Source: Candidatus Eiseniibacteriota bacterium
GTDB lineage: Bacteria; Eisenbacteria; RBG-16-71-46; CAIMUX01
DNA: 64,000 nt
NCBI GenBank assembly: GCA_903844735.1
Contig: CAIMUX010000131.1
Span: forward strand, 1 to 64,000
Reading direction: 5' to 3'
This document shows, piece by piece, positions 40,042 to 48,871 of this stretch. Position numbers and translations under genes: made by a program. The number at the start of each line of letters is the position of its first letter. Position 1 is the stretch's first letter. The notes under the pieces are model-generated. The model was given only the letters and a program-made list of their open reading frames with translations. It was not told the origin of the DNA and made no database searches.

Positions 40042-41928
40042 ATGCATACCCGAACCGATTTTCTGGGTCACCTCCGGGATTCCGTCCTTCTTTGCGACGG
40101 GGCGATGGGCACGATGCTGTACGCCCGCGGGGTCTTCATCAACCGCTGCTTCGATGAGCTGAATCTCTCTAGCCCCGCCCTCGTGGAGGAGGTCCACCGG
40201 GAGTACCTTCGGGCTGGTGCCGACATCATCGAAACGAACACCTTTGGCGCCAACCGCTACAAGTTAGTCCGCCACGGACTCGAGGACAAGGTGGCGGAGA
40301 TCAATCGGGTGGCAGTGGAGATTGCCCGTCGAGCCATCGAGACGGTTCGGCGAGATGCCTGGGTCGCCGGCTCCGTCGGACCGCTGGGCAACCCGAACCA
40401 AAGCCTCGATCCTCTCTCCCCGGCCGACGTGCGCGCCCTCTACGCCGAGCAGATCCAGGGCCTGGTGGATGGTGGGGTCGACGTCGTCATGATAGAAACG
40501 ATCGCGCGGCGCGAGGAGATGGAGGCGGCGATCAGGGCCGCACGCGAGATCGCCCCGGACATTCCGATCGTGGCTCAGATGAGCTTCAACGAGGACGGAC
40601 GCACCGTCCGCGGCGACGAAGCGGGAGATCTGGCCGGCTGGATGCGGGACCTCGGAGCCGATGTAGTCGGCGCCAACTGCGCCATCGGCCCCAAACCGAT
40701 GCTGGAGTGCCTGGAGGCGATGTCCCGACGAGGCGACTTCCTGCTCGCCGCCCAACCGAATGCCGGGACCCCCCAGTGGTTCGAGGGTCGCTACATCTAC
40801 TTTTCCTCGCCGGAGTACATGGCCGAGTACGCGCGCCGGTTTATCTTGTCCTGCGGCGTGCGCCTCATCGGCGGCTGCTGCGGCACGACCCCCGATCACA
40901 TCCGCGCCATGAGCGCCACCGTTCGCTCCCTTCATCCTTCCCGCCTCGATGTCTCAGCACCAGGCGGGGAGACCGGGCCGCCGCCGCCTGAGCCGATGCC
41001 GTTCGCCGATCGCAGCCGCTTCGCCCGAAAGCTGGCGGAGGGCCGCTTCGCGGTGAGCGTGGAGGTTTCGCCCCCGCGGGGCACGGAGACGGGGAAGGTC
41101 ATCGAGGGGGCACGCCTGCTGCATGCCGCAGGCGTGGACGCAGTGAACATCCCGGACGGCCCCCGCGCCAGCGCCCGGGTCGCCCCCATGGCGCTCGGAA
41201 TCCTCCTCGGCCGCGAGGTGGGCATCGAGGTGCTCCTTCACTACTGCTGCCGCGATCGCAACCTACTCGGCATGCAGTCGGATCTGCTCGGAGCACACGT
41301 ACTCGGCCTGCGCAACCTGATCATCATCACCGGCGACCCGCCGAAGCTGGGCGACTATCCCAATGCCACGGCGGTCTACGACGTCGACTCCATCGGGCTG
41401 ACCCGCATTGTGCGGAGGCTGAACCAGGGGCTGGACTTGGTGGGCAAGCCGCTCGGACCGCCTACCTCGTTCGTCATCGGAGTAGGTGTGAACCCGGCGG
41501 CGCCGAACCTCGACGAGGAAATCCGCCGGTTCCGGCTCAAGATCGAGGCGGGCGCAGAGTGCGCGTTCACCCAGCCGGTTTTCGACACCGACCGCCTGCA
41601 CGAATTCCTCGACCGTACGGACGATCTGCAGATCCCTATCCTCGTCGGCATCCTGCCTCTCATGAGCTTCCGCAACGCCGAGTTCTTTCACAACGAGGTT
41701 CCCGGCATGAATATCCCGGAGGAGATCCGCGAGCGGATGCGAAAAGCGACCGGCGGCGAAGACGCGCGCCGCACGGGAGTGGAGATCGCGCGCCAGGCGC
41801 TGACGGAATCGCGCGCTTTCTCGCGCATCCGCGGTGCTTATGTCATGCCTCCCCTCGGGCGCTATGAGCTGGCGCTGCAGGTGATCGAGGGTGTCCTGGA
41901 ACCTCCGGCGGGCGGAGCGGACAGGTAG
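40042..41928 (+). CDS. Bifunctional homocysteine S-methyltransferase / methylenetetrahydrofolate reductase
   Basis: A 628-residue fusion making methionine and methyl-THF. Residues about 1-300 are the zinc-dependent homocysteine methyltransferase: start LCDGAMGTMLYARG, zinc ligands Cys in GANCAIGP and Cys-Cys in GGCCGTTPDHIR. Residues about 325-620 are a MetF-type flavoprotein TIM barrel: FAVSVEVSPPRGTETGKV, LIIITGDPPKLGDYPNA and CAFTQPVFDTDRL. The architecture equals B. subtilis YitJ. CAGGAG lies before ATG 40042; it follows the Eis-like gene by 66 bp and may share its transcript. I see no S-box or cobalamin riboswitch upstream. Confidence 0.93.
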   Translation: MHTRTDFLGHLRDSVLLCDGAMGTMLYARGVFINRCFDELNLSSPALVEEVHREYLRAGADIIETNTFGANRYKLVRHGLEDKVAEINRVAVEIARRAIETVRRDAWVAGSVGPLGNPNQSLDPLSPADVRALYAEQIQGLVDGGVDVVMIETIARREEMEAAIRAAREIAPDIPIVAQMSFNEDGRTVRGDEAGDLAGWMRDLGADVVGANCAIGPKPMLECLEAMSRRGDFLLAAQPNAGTPQWFEGRYIYFSSPEYMAEYARRFILSCGVRLIGGCCGTTPDHIRAMSATVRSLHPSRLDVSAPGGETGPPPPEPMPFADRSRFARKLAEGRFAVSVEVSPPRGTETGKVIEGARLLHAAGVDAVNIPDGPRASARVAPMALGILLGREVGIEVLLHYCCRDRNLLGMQSDLLGAHVLGLRNLIIITGDPPKLGDYPNATAVYDVDSIGLTRIVRRLNQGLDLVGKPLGPPTSFVIGVGVNPAAPNLDEEIRRFRLKIEAGAECAFTQPVFDTDRLHEFLDRTDDLQIPILVGILPLMSFRNAEFFHNEVPGMNIPEEIRERMRKATGGEDARRTGVEIARQALTESRAFSRIRGAYVMPPLGRYELALQVIEGVLEPPAGGADR

Positions 41929-41949
41929 CCACGAGGGTTGGGACCCCGC

Positions 41950-41974
41950 GCGCCCGAGCGGATCGCTCGGGCGC
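41950..41974 (+). terminator. Strong GC hairpin after the methyltransferase/MTHFR gene
   Basis: GCGCCCGAGCG, GAT, CGCTCGGGCGC: a perfect 11-bp stem 21 bp after the stop. There is no T-tract, so it may be a factor-assisted terminator or an RNA-stabilising hairpin. Confidence 0.5.
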
Positions 41975-42206
41975 CCAAGATCGAACGAGGCTGGGGCTCA
42001 GACCGACAAGATCCTCTTGGACCAACGGTCTTCCGGATACCGGAGCCTCGCTGGTGTCTCTATGGGCTCGGCGGCTCGTGGCAGATCTTCGCTAGCCCCG
42101 ATTTCCGACTTGCAGAGACCGGCACGAAGGCGCCAGAATTCCATCGGAAAATCTTGCGACGCCCGTCTTGGGTCAGCGTGAACGTGATGTCCCTGCTTTC
42201 GCCAAT

Positions 42207-42235
42207 GCCCCTGACGTGGGGGACCGGTCAGGGGC
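42207..42235. promoter_or_regulatory. 9-bp perfect inverted repeat upstream of the GEVED gene
   Basis: GCCCCTGAC (42207-42215), 11-bp spacer, GTCAGGGGC (42227-42235). It lies in the 500-bp gap before the GEVED gene, where it could be an operator or a hairpin. The rest of 41975-42432 shows nothing else. Confidence 0.35.
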
Positions 42236-42432
42236 AGAACCGACCGATCGGACGCCGGAGCCCGGTCGATCAGGTGGCGCCTGGAGGACCGCCACGATCT
42301 CCCTGACCGAGAGCTTCCTGCGACCTTGTGTTTCATGCTTGCTGTTTCCCCCGGCTCCATGGTCCCGTGCCCCGGGGGATCAGGCCTTGACGGGATCGAG
42401 ACACTCCGGCTTCAAAGAAGGGGGTTATCGTC

Positions 42433-45400
42433 ATGAAACGAGTGAGTACGCTCGGGCCAGTAGTCCTTTTGATTCTGTGCTTTGCCACCATGGCGCCGTC
42501 TGGAGCGAATGCCCAAACCGGCGACTACGGTGACGCCCCGGAGGGAGTCCCGGCTTATCCGCCGGCGGCGATCGTGGGTCAGTTTCCGACCTGTCGGAAT
42601 CTCGGCCCCGCCGGCTTCATCTATCACGGGTTCGTGACGCTGGGAACCTGGTTCGGGCCGACGGTGGACATGGAGGCGGACGGGAACGCGGGAATGTGTA
42701 TGCCGCCGACCTGGGATCGGGATGAGTGCTCCCAGGGCACCGACGGTGACGCCGGGCTTCTGATTCCCGATCCGTACACGATCGTCGGCGGAGCGATCAC
42801 GCTCTGCGGGCAGGTCACGAATCCACGGGGGCTCGGAACGACCTGCTCTCAGGCCGTTTGGGGGACGAATGTCGACATCCTGGTGACCAACACCCAGACG
42901 AGCCCGGTCTATGTCAATGTGCTCATGGATTGGGACCAGAGCGGAACTTGGGGAAGCAGTTCGCTCTGTCCTCTAGCCGCCGCACCGGAACTGGTGCTGC
43001 AGAATTTCCCCGTGCCGGGCGGCTACAGCGGTCCGCTGTCGACGCTGATGGCCCTCGGCTCCGGCTTCCTGATCGGACCGAACCCTGGCTACGTGTGGAC
43101 GCGGTTCACCGTGACGCCGAACCAGCTCGGGGCGCTCTGGCCCGGCATCGGCAGCTTCGCCTACGGGGAGTCCGAAGACTACTTGCTCCGTGTCGACGAA
43201 ATGATCGACGAGTACCGGGATTTCGGCGATGCCCCCGAAGGCGCGACGGCCTATCCGATCCTCGGCACCCTCGGCCAGTTCCCGACCTGCATCAATCTCG
43301 GTCCGGCGGGATTCGTTTCTCATCGTTTCCCGACCAGTGCTTGGTTCGGCCCAACGGTCGACTCGGAGATAGACGGGAACGCGGGAACTTGCCCGCCGCC
43401 GCCGTACGATCAGGACGAGTGCTCCCAGTTCGCGGACAACGACGCGGGGCTCTTGTTGCCTGATCCGTACACGATCATCGCTGGGATCGAAACGCCCTGC
43501 ACTCAGATTGCAGTCCCGCAGGCGCTGGGAACGACCTGCACGTGGGCTGCCTGGGGTCCGAACGTCGACATCCGCGTCAACAACAACTCAACGTCGGATG
43601 TGTACGTCAATGTCCTCATGGACTGGGACCAGAGTGGCACGTGGGGAGGCGGCACCCAGTGTCCGCTCGGACCGGCACCGGAGTGGGTGTTGGTCAATCA
43701 GATCGTGCCCGCCGGTTATGTCGGGCCGCTGTCCATGTTGTTGCTCGCTCCCCACCCGTTCATGATCGGCCCGCGAAACGGGTATATCTGGAGCCGCTTC
43801 ACGGTCACCGGTGTGCCGATCCAGTCGGGCGACTGGGACGGGGGCGGCGCCTTCGACCTGGGCGAGTCGGAGGACTACCTGCTCCGCGTGGACGAGAAAA
43901 TCCTGGAGGGGGACTTCGGTGACGCCCCTGAAGGAGCGATCGCCTACCCGGGACCGGCGACCCCGGGTCAGTTCCCGACCTGCATCAATATCGGCCTGGT
44001 GGGTACCTATGTGTTCCATCCGATCCCAACCAGCCTTTGGTTCGGACCGACGGTGGACTCGGAGCTGGACGGCAACGCGGGCGCCTGTCCGCCGCCGCTC
44101 TACGATCAAGATGAATGCTCGCAGGGAACGGACATCGACGCCGGGTTACTCATGCCCGATGCGTACACGATCGTCGGGGGCCTGGTCACACTCTGCGGGC
44201 AGGTTACCAATCCTCGGCCGCTGGGGACGACGTGCACGCAGGCGACCTGGGGCGCAAACGTCGACATCATGGTGAACAACACTTCGACGCTGGATGCCTA
44301 CGTGAATGTCTTGATGGACTGGGATCAGAGCGGCACATGGGGAGGCAGTAGCCAATGTCCGATGGGAACAGCACCGGAATGGGTGCTGTCCAACCAGGTC
44401 GTGCCGGCGGGCTATGTCGGGCCGTTGTCGGGACTGTTCCTCACTCCCACGGCGTTCCTGATCGGACCCATGGCCGGCCACGTCTGGTCGCGGTTCACGA
44501 TCACGCCCGAGCAAGTGCTGTCCGAGACCTGGAACGGCAGCGGCACCTTCGGCGCCGGCGAATCCGAAGACTACCTCCTTCGGGTAGACATTCCAATGCC
44601 CGAGGGCGACTACGGCGATGCTCCCGAAGGGGCGGTGGCCTATCCGTCCCTGGGGATTCTCGGCCAGTTCCCGACCTGCACGAACGTGGGCCCGGCCGGA
44701 TTCGTGTTCCACTCCGCCTTCACGACCTCCTGGTTCGGCCTGACTGTGGACTCGGAGATGGACGGCAACGCCGGCATCTGCCCACCGCCGCCGTACGACC
44801 GGGATGAGTGCTCATCCGGGACCGACCCGGATGCGGGGCTCTTAGCGCCCGATCCGTACACCATCGTCGGCGGCGTTGTCAGTCTCTGCGGGCTGGTTAC
44901 CAATCCCCGGGCACTGGGAACGACCTGCGCCCAGGCGGTGTGGGGATCGAACGTGGACATTCTGGTGACGAACAACGCCACCACTCCGGTCTACGTCAAT
45001 GTGCTCGTGGACTGGGACCAAAACGGCGGATGGGGTGGCGTCAGCCAGTGCCCGTTGAACAACCCGGCGCCGGAATGGGTGCTCCAGGATCTCCAGGTGC
45101 CTGGGCCCTACAATGGGCCGTTGTCGGCGCTGCTGCCTCTCGGCTCCGGCTTCCTGATCGGCCCCCGGAGCGGGTACGTCTGGACCCGTTTCACGATCAG
45201 CCCGGTCCCGATCGGGCCGACCATGTGGGACGGCGGTGGAGTCTTCCCCGAAGGTGAATCTGAGGACTATCTCCTGCGCGTGGATGGGCCGGAGCATGGT
45301 GGGGACTTCGGTGATGCGCCTGAGGGGGCCCTAGCCTATCCGAGCACCGGAATGTCAGGCCAGTTCCCGACCTGCATCAATGTCCTCCCGACAGGCTTTG

Positions 45401-46293
45401 TGTCCCACGGGTTCCCGACCCTGGCCTGGTTCGGGACGACGTTTGACGCGGAGCCAGACGGAAACGCGGGAATCTGCCCGCCTCCGCCATACGATCAAGA
45501 TGAGTGCTCACCGGCGACGGACATGGACGCCGGGCTCTTGATGCCGGATCCCTACACCATCGTTGGTGGTGTGGTCACCGTCTGCAGCCAGGTTTCCATT
45601 CCTCGGACGCTGGGCGGGGCCTGCACGCCGGTGGTCTGGGGCCAGACGATCGACATTCTTGTGAACAACAACACGAACGCCGAGGTCTTCGTCAACGTCT
45701 TGATGGACTGGGACCAGAGCGGCACGTGGGGCGGCACCAGCATCTGTCTGCCGGGCTGGACTCCGGAGTGGGTGCTGATCAACTTCCCCGTGCCGCCTTT
45801 GTTCATTGGGCCGCTGTCGGCACTCGGGCCTCCGGGTTTCGTGAGCGGTCCGCGAGGGGACTACGTCTGGTCTCGGTTCACGATCACGACCCAGCCGGTA
45901 CTGCCCGCGGACTGGGACGGTAGCGGCTCGTTCGACGACGGGGAGAGCGAGGACTATCTGATCCTCGTCGACTCGCCGACGAGCGGCACCCACGAGGTGG
46001 ACGGGCCGGGCGTCCGGGAGCTGGTGCTCGAAGCGGCCCAGCCAAACCCATTCAACCCGTCAACGACAATCGCTTGGGCGATGCCGGTCGCCATGCCAGT
46101 TCAGGTCATGGTGCACGATTCCGGCGGTCGGGTGGTTCGCCGGCTGATCGATAGGGCTCTGAACGCCGGCCACCACACGGTGGTGTGGGACGGCGAGGAC
46201 GACGCCGGACGGCCGGTCGGTTCCGGGGTGTACTTCGTCAAGGTGGTAGCGGGGAACGAGGCCCGCACAACGAAGGTCATGCTCGCGAGATAA
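42433..46293 (+). CDS. Secreted protein with five GEVED repeats and FlgD tail
   Basis: A 1286-residue exported protein. ATG 42433 follows AAGAAGGGGG; the signal peptide ends GANAQ. Five tandem units of 231-232 residues each begin D-Y/F-G-D-A-P-E-G (codons at 42523, 43219, 43912, 44608, 45304) and end G-E-S-E-D-Y-L-L-R-V, the GEVED module signature. Each unit also holds a Cys-rich WFGPTVDSE-type block, a DQDEC Asp-rich patch that may bind calcium, and VNVLMDWDQSGTWG. The tail begins AQPNPFNPSTTIAWAMP and ends TTKVMLAR. The units are very similar at DNA level, implying recent duplication. It is probably a surface adhesin or matrix protein; the ligand is unknown. Confidence 0.88.
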   Translation: MKRVSTLGPVVLLILCFATMAPSGANAQTGDYGDAPEGVPAYPPAAIVGQFPTCRNLGPAGFIYHGFVTLGTWFGPTVDMEADGNAGMCMPPTWDRDECSQGTDGDAGLLIPDPYTIVGGAITLCGQVTNPRGLGTTCSQAVWGTNVDILVTNTQTSPVYVNVLMDWDQSGTWGSSSLCPLAAAPELVLQNFPVPGGYSGPLSTLMALGSGFLIGPNPGYVWTRFTVTPNQLGALWPGIGSFAYGESEDYLLRVDEMIDEYRDFGDAPEGATAYPILGTLGQFPTCINLGPAGFVSHRFPTSAWFGPTVDSEIDGNAGTCPPPPYDQDECSQFADNDAGLLLPDPYTIIAGIETPCTQIAVPQALGTTCTWAAWGPNVDIRVNNNSTSDVYVNVLMDWDQSGTWGGGTQCPLGPAPEWVLVNQIVPAGYVGPLSMLLLAPHPFMIGPRNGYIWSRFTVTGVPIQSGDWDGGGAFDLGESEDYLLRVDEKILEGDFGDAPEGAIAYPGPATPGQFPTCINIGLVGTYVFHPIPTSLWFGPTVDSELDGNAGACPPPLYDQDECSQGTDIDAGLLMPDAYTIVGGLVTLCGQVTNPRPLGTTCTQATWGANVDIMVNNTSTLDAYVNVLMDWDQSGTWGGSSQCPMGTAPEWVLSNQVVPAGYVGPLSGLFLTPTAFLIGPMAGHVWSRFTITPEQVLSETWNGSGTFGAGESEDYLLRVDIPMPEGDYGDAPEGAVAYPSLGILGQFPTCTNVGPAGFVFHSAFTTSWFGLTVDSEMDGNAGICPPPPYDRDECSSGTDPDAGLLAPDPYTIVGGVVSLCGLVTNPRALGTTCAQAVWGSNVDILVTNNATTPVYVNVLVDWDQNGGWGGVSQCPLNNPAPEWVLQDLQVPGPYNGPLSALLPLGSGFLIGPRSGYVWTRFTISPVPIGPTMWDGGGVFPEGESEDYLLRVDGPEHGGDFGDAPEGALAYPSTGMSGQFPTCINVLPTGFVSHGFPTLAWFGTTFDAEPDGNAGICPPPPYDQDECSPATDMDAGLLMPDPYTIVGGVVTVCSQVSIPRTLGGACTPVVWGQTIDILVNNNTNAEVFVNVLMDWDQSGTWGGTSICLPGWTPEWVLINFPVPPLFIGPLSALGPPGFVSGPRGDYVWSRFTITTQPVLPADWDGSGSFDDGESEDYLILVDSPTSGTHEVDGPGVRELVLEAAQPNPFNPSTTIAWAMPVAMPVQVMVHDSGGRVVRRLIDRALNAGHHTVVWDGEDDAGRPVGSGVYFVKVVAGNEARTTKVMLAR

Positions 46294-46316
46294 TCGCCGG
46301 CCCGATGAACTGAGAA

Positions 46317-46346
46317 GGGCCCGGGGCGAGTGATCGCCCCGGGCCC
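46317..46346 (+). terminator. Perfect 13-bp hairpin with GTGA tetraloop
   Basis: GGGCCCGGGGCGA, GTGA, TCGCCCCGGGCCC lies 23 bp after the GEVED stop. The loop fits the GNRA class. There is no T-tract; it is probably a terminator or 3' stabilising element. Confidence 0.55.
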
Positions 46347-46610
46347 CGTACTTCCCGAAAGCTGCACTCCGGTTCGGCCGTTCCGTCAATCAGGGACTGC
46401 GGCCAGATCCCCACCGATCCGGCGGGTTCACCCGGCCCGAATGGGGCCTGCCCATCGGAAACCACCGTGGTGCTGCTGATGGCCAGGGCCAACGCTTGCG
46501 CCAATCCGATCTGGACCGCCGAGACGTCTCCCAGGCTGTGCGTCCGAGTTGCTGGGTTGAAACCGCCGCGCATCGTCACGTGGTCCGGAGTGGTCGGTGA
46601 CTCCGTGTGG

Positions 46611-46660
46611 GAGTCCTCGGAGACGAGCCAGTCGTATTCGTTCCCTAATCCGAATCTCAG
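46611..46660 (+). repeat. Dispersed intergenic element, copy 4
   Basis: ATTCG-N10-CGAAT (46636-46655) runs into the exact 10-mer CGAATCTCAG (46651-46660). The preceding GAGCCAGTCGT matches the flank of the copy at 47881 (GAGCCAGTCAT on the minus strand). This copy lacks the GAAGCCC array. The surrounding gap 46347-46700 has no gene. Confidence 0.7.
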
Positions 46661-46700
46661 TCCGTCCCCACATAACCCACAGCCGCCAATCGCGCGGGAC

Positions 46701-47867
46701 TTAGGGAATCGTGGACGGCGGCTGAACGACGGGTGGCGAAACGGTGAGCGGCAGGGGCACCGTGAGGGAATCGGGCAACTCGGGAGCAAGCGCGTTCAGG
46801 ATCCCCGCCGCTTCCAGCACGGCAAGGCCGTCGGTCCCGATCCTGACGTAGTCTCGGAAAACACGGGCGGCATCGATCCGCCGTCCCGCGCGCAGCAATT
46901 CAGTCCCCAGCTCGAAGTAGGTCGGCTCGTAGGAAGGTCGCAGACGGATCACCTCGCGGAATTGGCGCGCAGCGCCGTCGTGGTCCATCTCCCCCGCCAG
47001 CACCAGACCGAGGTTGTAGCGGGCCTCGGGATGGTCGGGGTCGAGGGCGACGGCCGCTTCATAGGCCGGGCGCGCCGCCGCCGGCTCGCCCAGGCAGTGC
47101 GAGAGATAGCCGCGCTGGAACTGGTCCTCACCCTCGGCTCGCCCCGTGGCGCACAGGAGCTCGAAAAGCCGCCGAGCCTGCGCCAAATACCCCCAATCCT
47201 TCCACGCAAAGCCGGCGGCCCGGAGGAAGCTCGGCTCCCGGCTTGAGCGCTCCACAGCACGCATGTCTGCGGCCATCGCCTCGGTGAAGCGCCGGTCTCG
47301 CCGAAGAAGAATGGCCAGGTCGTGCGAGACCCCAGCCGGGGCATCGTGCCTGCAAGCTAAGACCTCGAGCGCCACGATAGCGTCCCACACCCGGTCGAGC
47401 CGCACCAGAAGCCGGGCGTTCAGGACGGCGGCACGGAGCGAATCGGGTCCCGAGGACGCCTCTGCCAGGTAGATGGCCAGGTGATGGCGCGCCGCGAGAT
47501 CATTCCCCATATGGAAATAGAGCTCGCCCAGACCGAGATGCGGTTCGAGGCGCGACGGATAGCGCCGGAGGATTCCCTGCAGACGACGGAACTCTCGATC
47601 CAAGTCGGCGGGAGATGGCGCCCTTTCCGGCGGGTCGACCCGCACCGACCCGGTCTCGATCGGCTCGGTCGGATTCCCCTGCCGTGGCAGTCCGCGTCCT
47701 GCGGGTGCTGAGGTCGCGGGTTTCGCCGGAATCCACGTGGCACGGGCAGGCATCACCGGCACGCCGCCAAGCACGAGAAGGGCAATCCCGACGAACAATC
47801 GCCGGAACGCACCGCAAGTAGCGAGTAGCGGAGCCGGAAGACGAGGCCGCCAGACACCCTCCTGCAT
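46701..47867 (-). CDS. Exported TPR protein
   Basis: A 388-residue protein with an N-terminal signal or anchor (FRRLFVGIALLVLGGVPVMP) and a Pro/Thr-rich linker to about residue 90. Then come about seven tetratricopeptide repeats, clearest in LGLGELYFHMGNDLAARHHL, YEAAVALDPDHPEARYNLG and FREVIRLRPSYEPTYFELG. The C-terminus is Pro-rich (PLPLTVSPPVVQPPSTIP). TPR domains mediate protein-protein contacts, so an envelope assembly scaffold is plausible. A perfect AGGAGG sits 4 nt before ATG 47867, immediately next to the dispersed inverted repeat, which thus forms its leader. Confidence 0.85.
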   Translation of the reverse strand: MQEGVWRPRLPAPLLATCGAFRRLFVGIALLVLGGVPVMPARATWIPAKPATSAPAGRGLPRQGNPTEPIETGSVRVDPPERAPSPADLDREFRRLQGILRRYPSRLEPHLGLGELYFHMGNDLAARHHLAIYLAEASSGPDSLRAAVLNARLLVRLDRVWDAIVALEVLACRHDAPAGVSHDLAILLRRDRRFTEAMAADMRAVERSSREPSFLRAAGFAWKDWGYLAQARRLFELLCATGRAEGEDQFQRGYLSHCLGEPAAARPAYEAAVALDPDHPEARYNLGLVLAGEMDHDGAARQFREVIRLRPSYEPTYFELGTELLRAGRRIDAARVFRDYVRIGTDGLAVLEAAGILNALAPELPDSLTVPLPLTVSPPVVQPPSTIP

Positions 47868-47873
47868 CGGTCC

Positions 47874-48180
47874 TCCTGAAATTCGGAGTAGAGAACGAAT
47901 ATGACTGGCTCCCGGCTCCGGGCTTCAGGCCTCGGGTTTCGGGCAGGTGGACGCAGAGCAGTCTCTGGATGGCACGAATCGGCTCGCCGTTCCGGGCCAC
48001 GAGTCCGGCGTGATCCTCCCTGCAATGGTCTGCCATCCTGAAGCCTAAAGCCCGAAGCCCGATTCCCGACAGATCCCTGCCCATGGTCTGCCATCCTGAG
48101 GCCTGAGGCCCAAAGCCCGAAGCCCGGTTTTCGACAGGTCCCTGCCCATGGTCTGCCGTCCCGAAGTCTACTCCGAATCT
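47874..48180. repeat. Dispersed intergenic element, divergent pair (copies 5 and 6)
   Basis: Minus-oriented copy: ATTCG-N10-CGAAT at 47881-47900 with GAAGCCC-type units to about 47945, facing the TPR gene. Plus-oriented copy: GAAGCCC-type units at about 48040-48165 ending in ACTCCGAATCTTGG, facing the gene at 48324. A phrase, CAGRTCCCTGCCCATGGTCTGCC, occurs twice (about 48070-48090 and 48139-48161). Nothing else is seen in 47868-48323. Confidence 0.7.
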
Positions 48181-48323
48181 TGGGCGGTGACCGCCGGCGT
48201 TGACAGCCATGTCCCGGGAGCAGGAGAATCGCGTCCTCATGAAAGATGATGGCACGGTCAGCACCTACCGCCACCCTCGAGGGATCCTCCGAGAGGCTTG
48301 GCTCACTCACTGGATGTAACGCC

Positions 48324-48707
48324 ATGCCGCATGTCGAAGTCCGCGGCCCCGTCCGTCTCTCCGGTTTTCACGCCGGGTTCGCCCCCCGATCGCTTCGGGA
48401 AGGGGAAACGATCACTAAGGCCGTGGGAGCGTTTCTCGCTCACGACGAACGGACGCTCCTCATCGACCTGCTGATCGTGGAGGGATTCCTGCGACAGTCG
48501 TTCTTCCTCGTGCTGACGGAACGGGAGGACGGGGCGATGGTGCGGCTGTTGCCTCGAACTTCGCCCGAAAAGACCGCGGGGGTGAAGCGAGCGGTAGCGT
48601 GGGTGGCCGCGTGGCTCCAGGCAGCGTCCCCCTCCTCGGCGATGGGAACAACCAACCTCGAAACATTCCTGGCTTACCCCTTCCCTTCTGATTCCGTGAT
48701 TCCGTAA
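48324..48707 (+). CDS. Conserved-looking hypothetical protein
   Basis: A 127-residue soluble protein from ATG 48324. It has no signal peptide or membrane helix. The pattern is a beta strand start (MPHVEVRGPVRLSGF), a helix KAVGAFLAHDERTLLIDLLIVEG, two strands (SFFLVLTERE, AMVRLLPRTSP) and a helix VKRAVAWVAAWLQAA, so a compact alpha/beta fold. I know no family for it. Codon use is typical of the window. It is divergent from the TPR gene across the repeat pair and precedes the small FlgD-tailed protein. Confidence 0.65.
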   Translation: MPHVEVRGPVRLSGFHAGFAPRSLREGETITKAVGAFLAHDERTLLIDLLIVEGFLRQSFFLVLTEREDGAMVRLLPRTSPEKTAGVKRAVAWVAAWLQAASPSSAMGTTNLETFLAYPFPSDSVIP

Positions 48708-48755
48708 TCGCGTACGCGCCGAGGCAAGACACCCAACCCGATGACCCATGAGAGC

Positions 48756-48785
48756 TTGACTCTCGCGCGCTCGTTGTGGTATTCT
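48756..48785 (+). promoter_or_regulatory. Promoter of the small FlgD-tailed protein
   Basis: TTGACT (48756-48761), 18-bp spacer, TATTCT (48780-48785). Transcription start near 48792, leader about 80 nt. Confidence 0.6.
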
Positions 48786-48871
48786 GATCCAACATGATCG
48801 AAATCCGCGGGAATTCCGGACATCGCCCGCCGACCGATCCAAACCAACGACCGCTCAGATCGGAGGCGTCC

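Noticed and set aside
46277-46789. 170-codon minus frame between the GEVED and TPR genes.
   Set aside because: It runs through a hairpin and a dispersed repeat, and overlaps the TPR gene; no family recognised.
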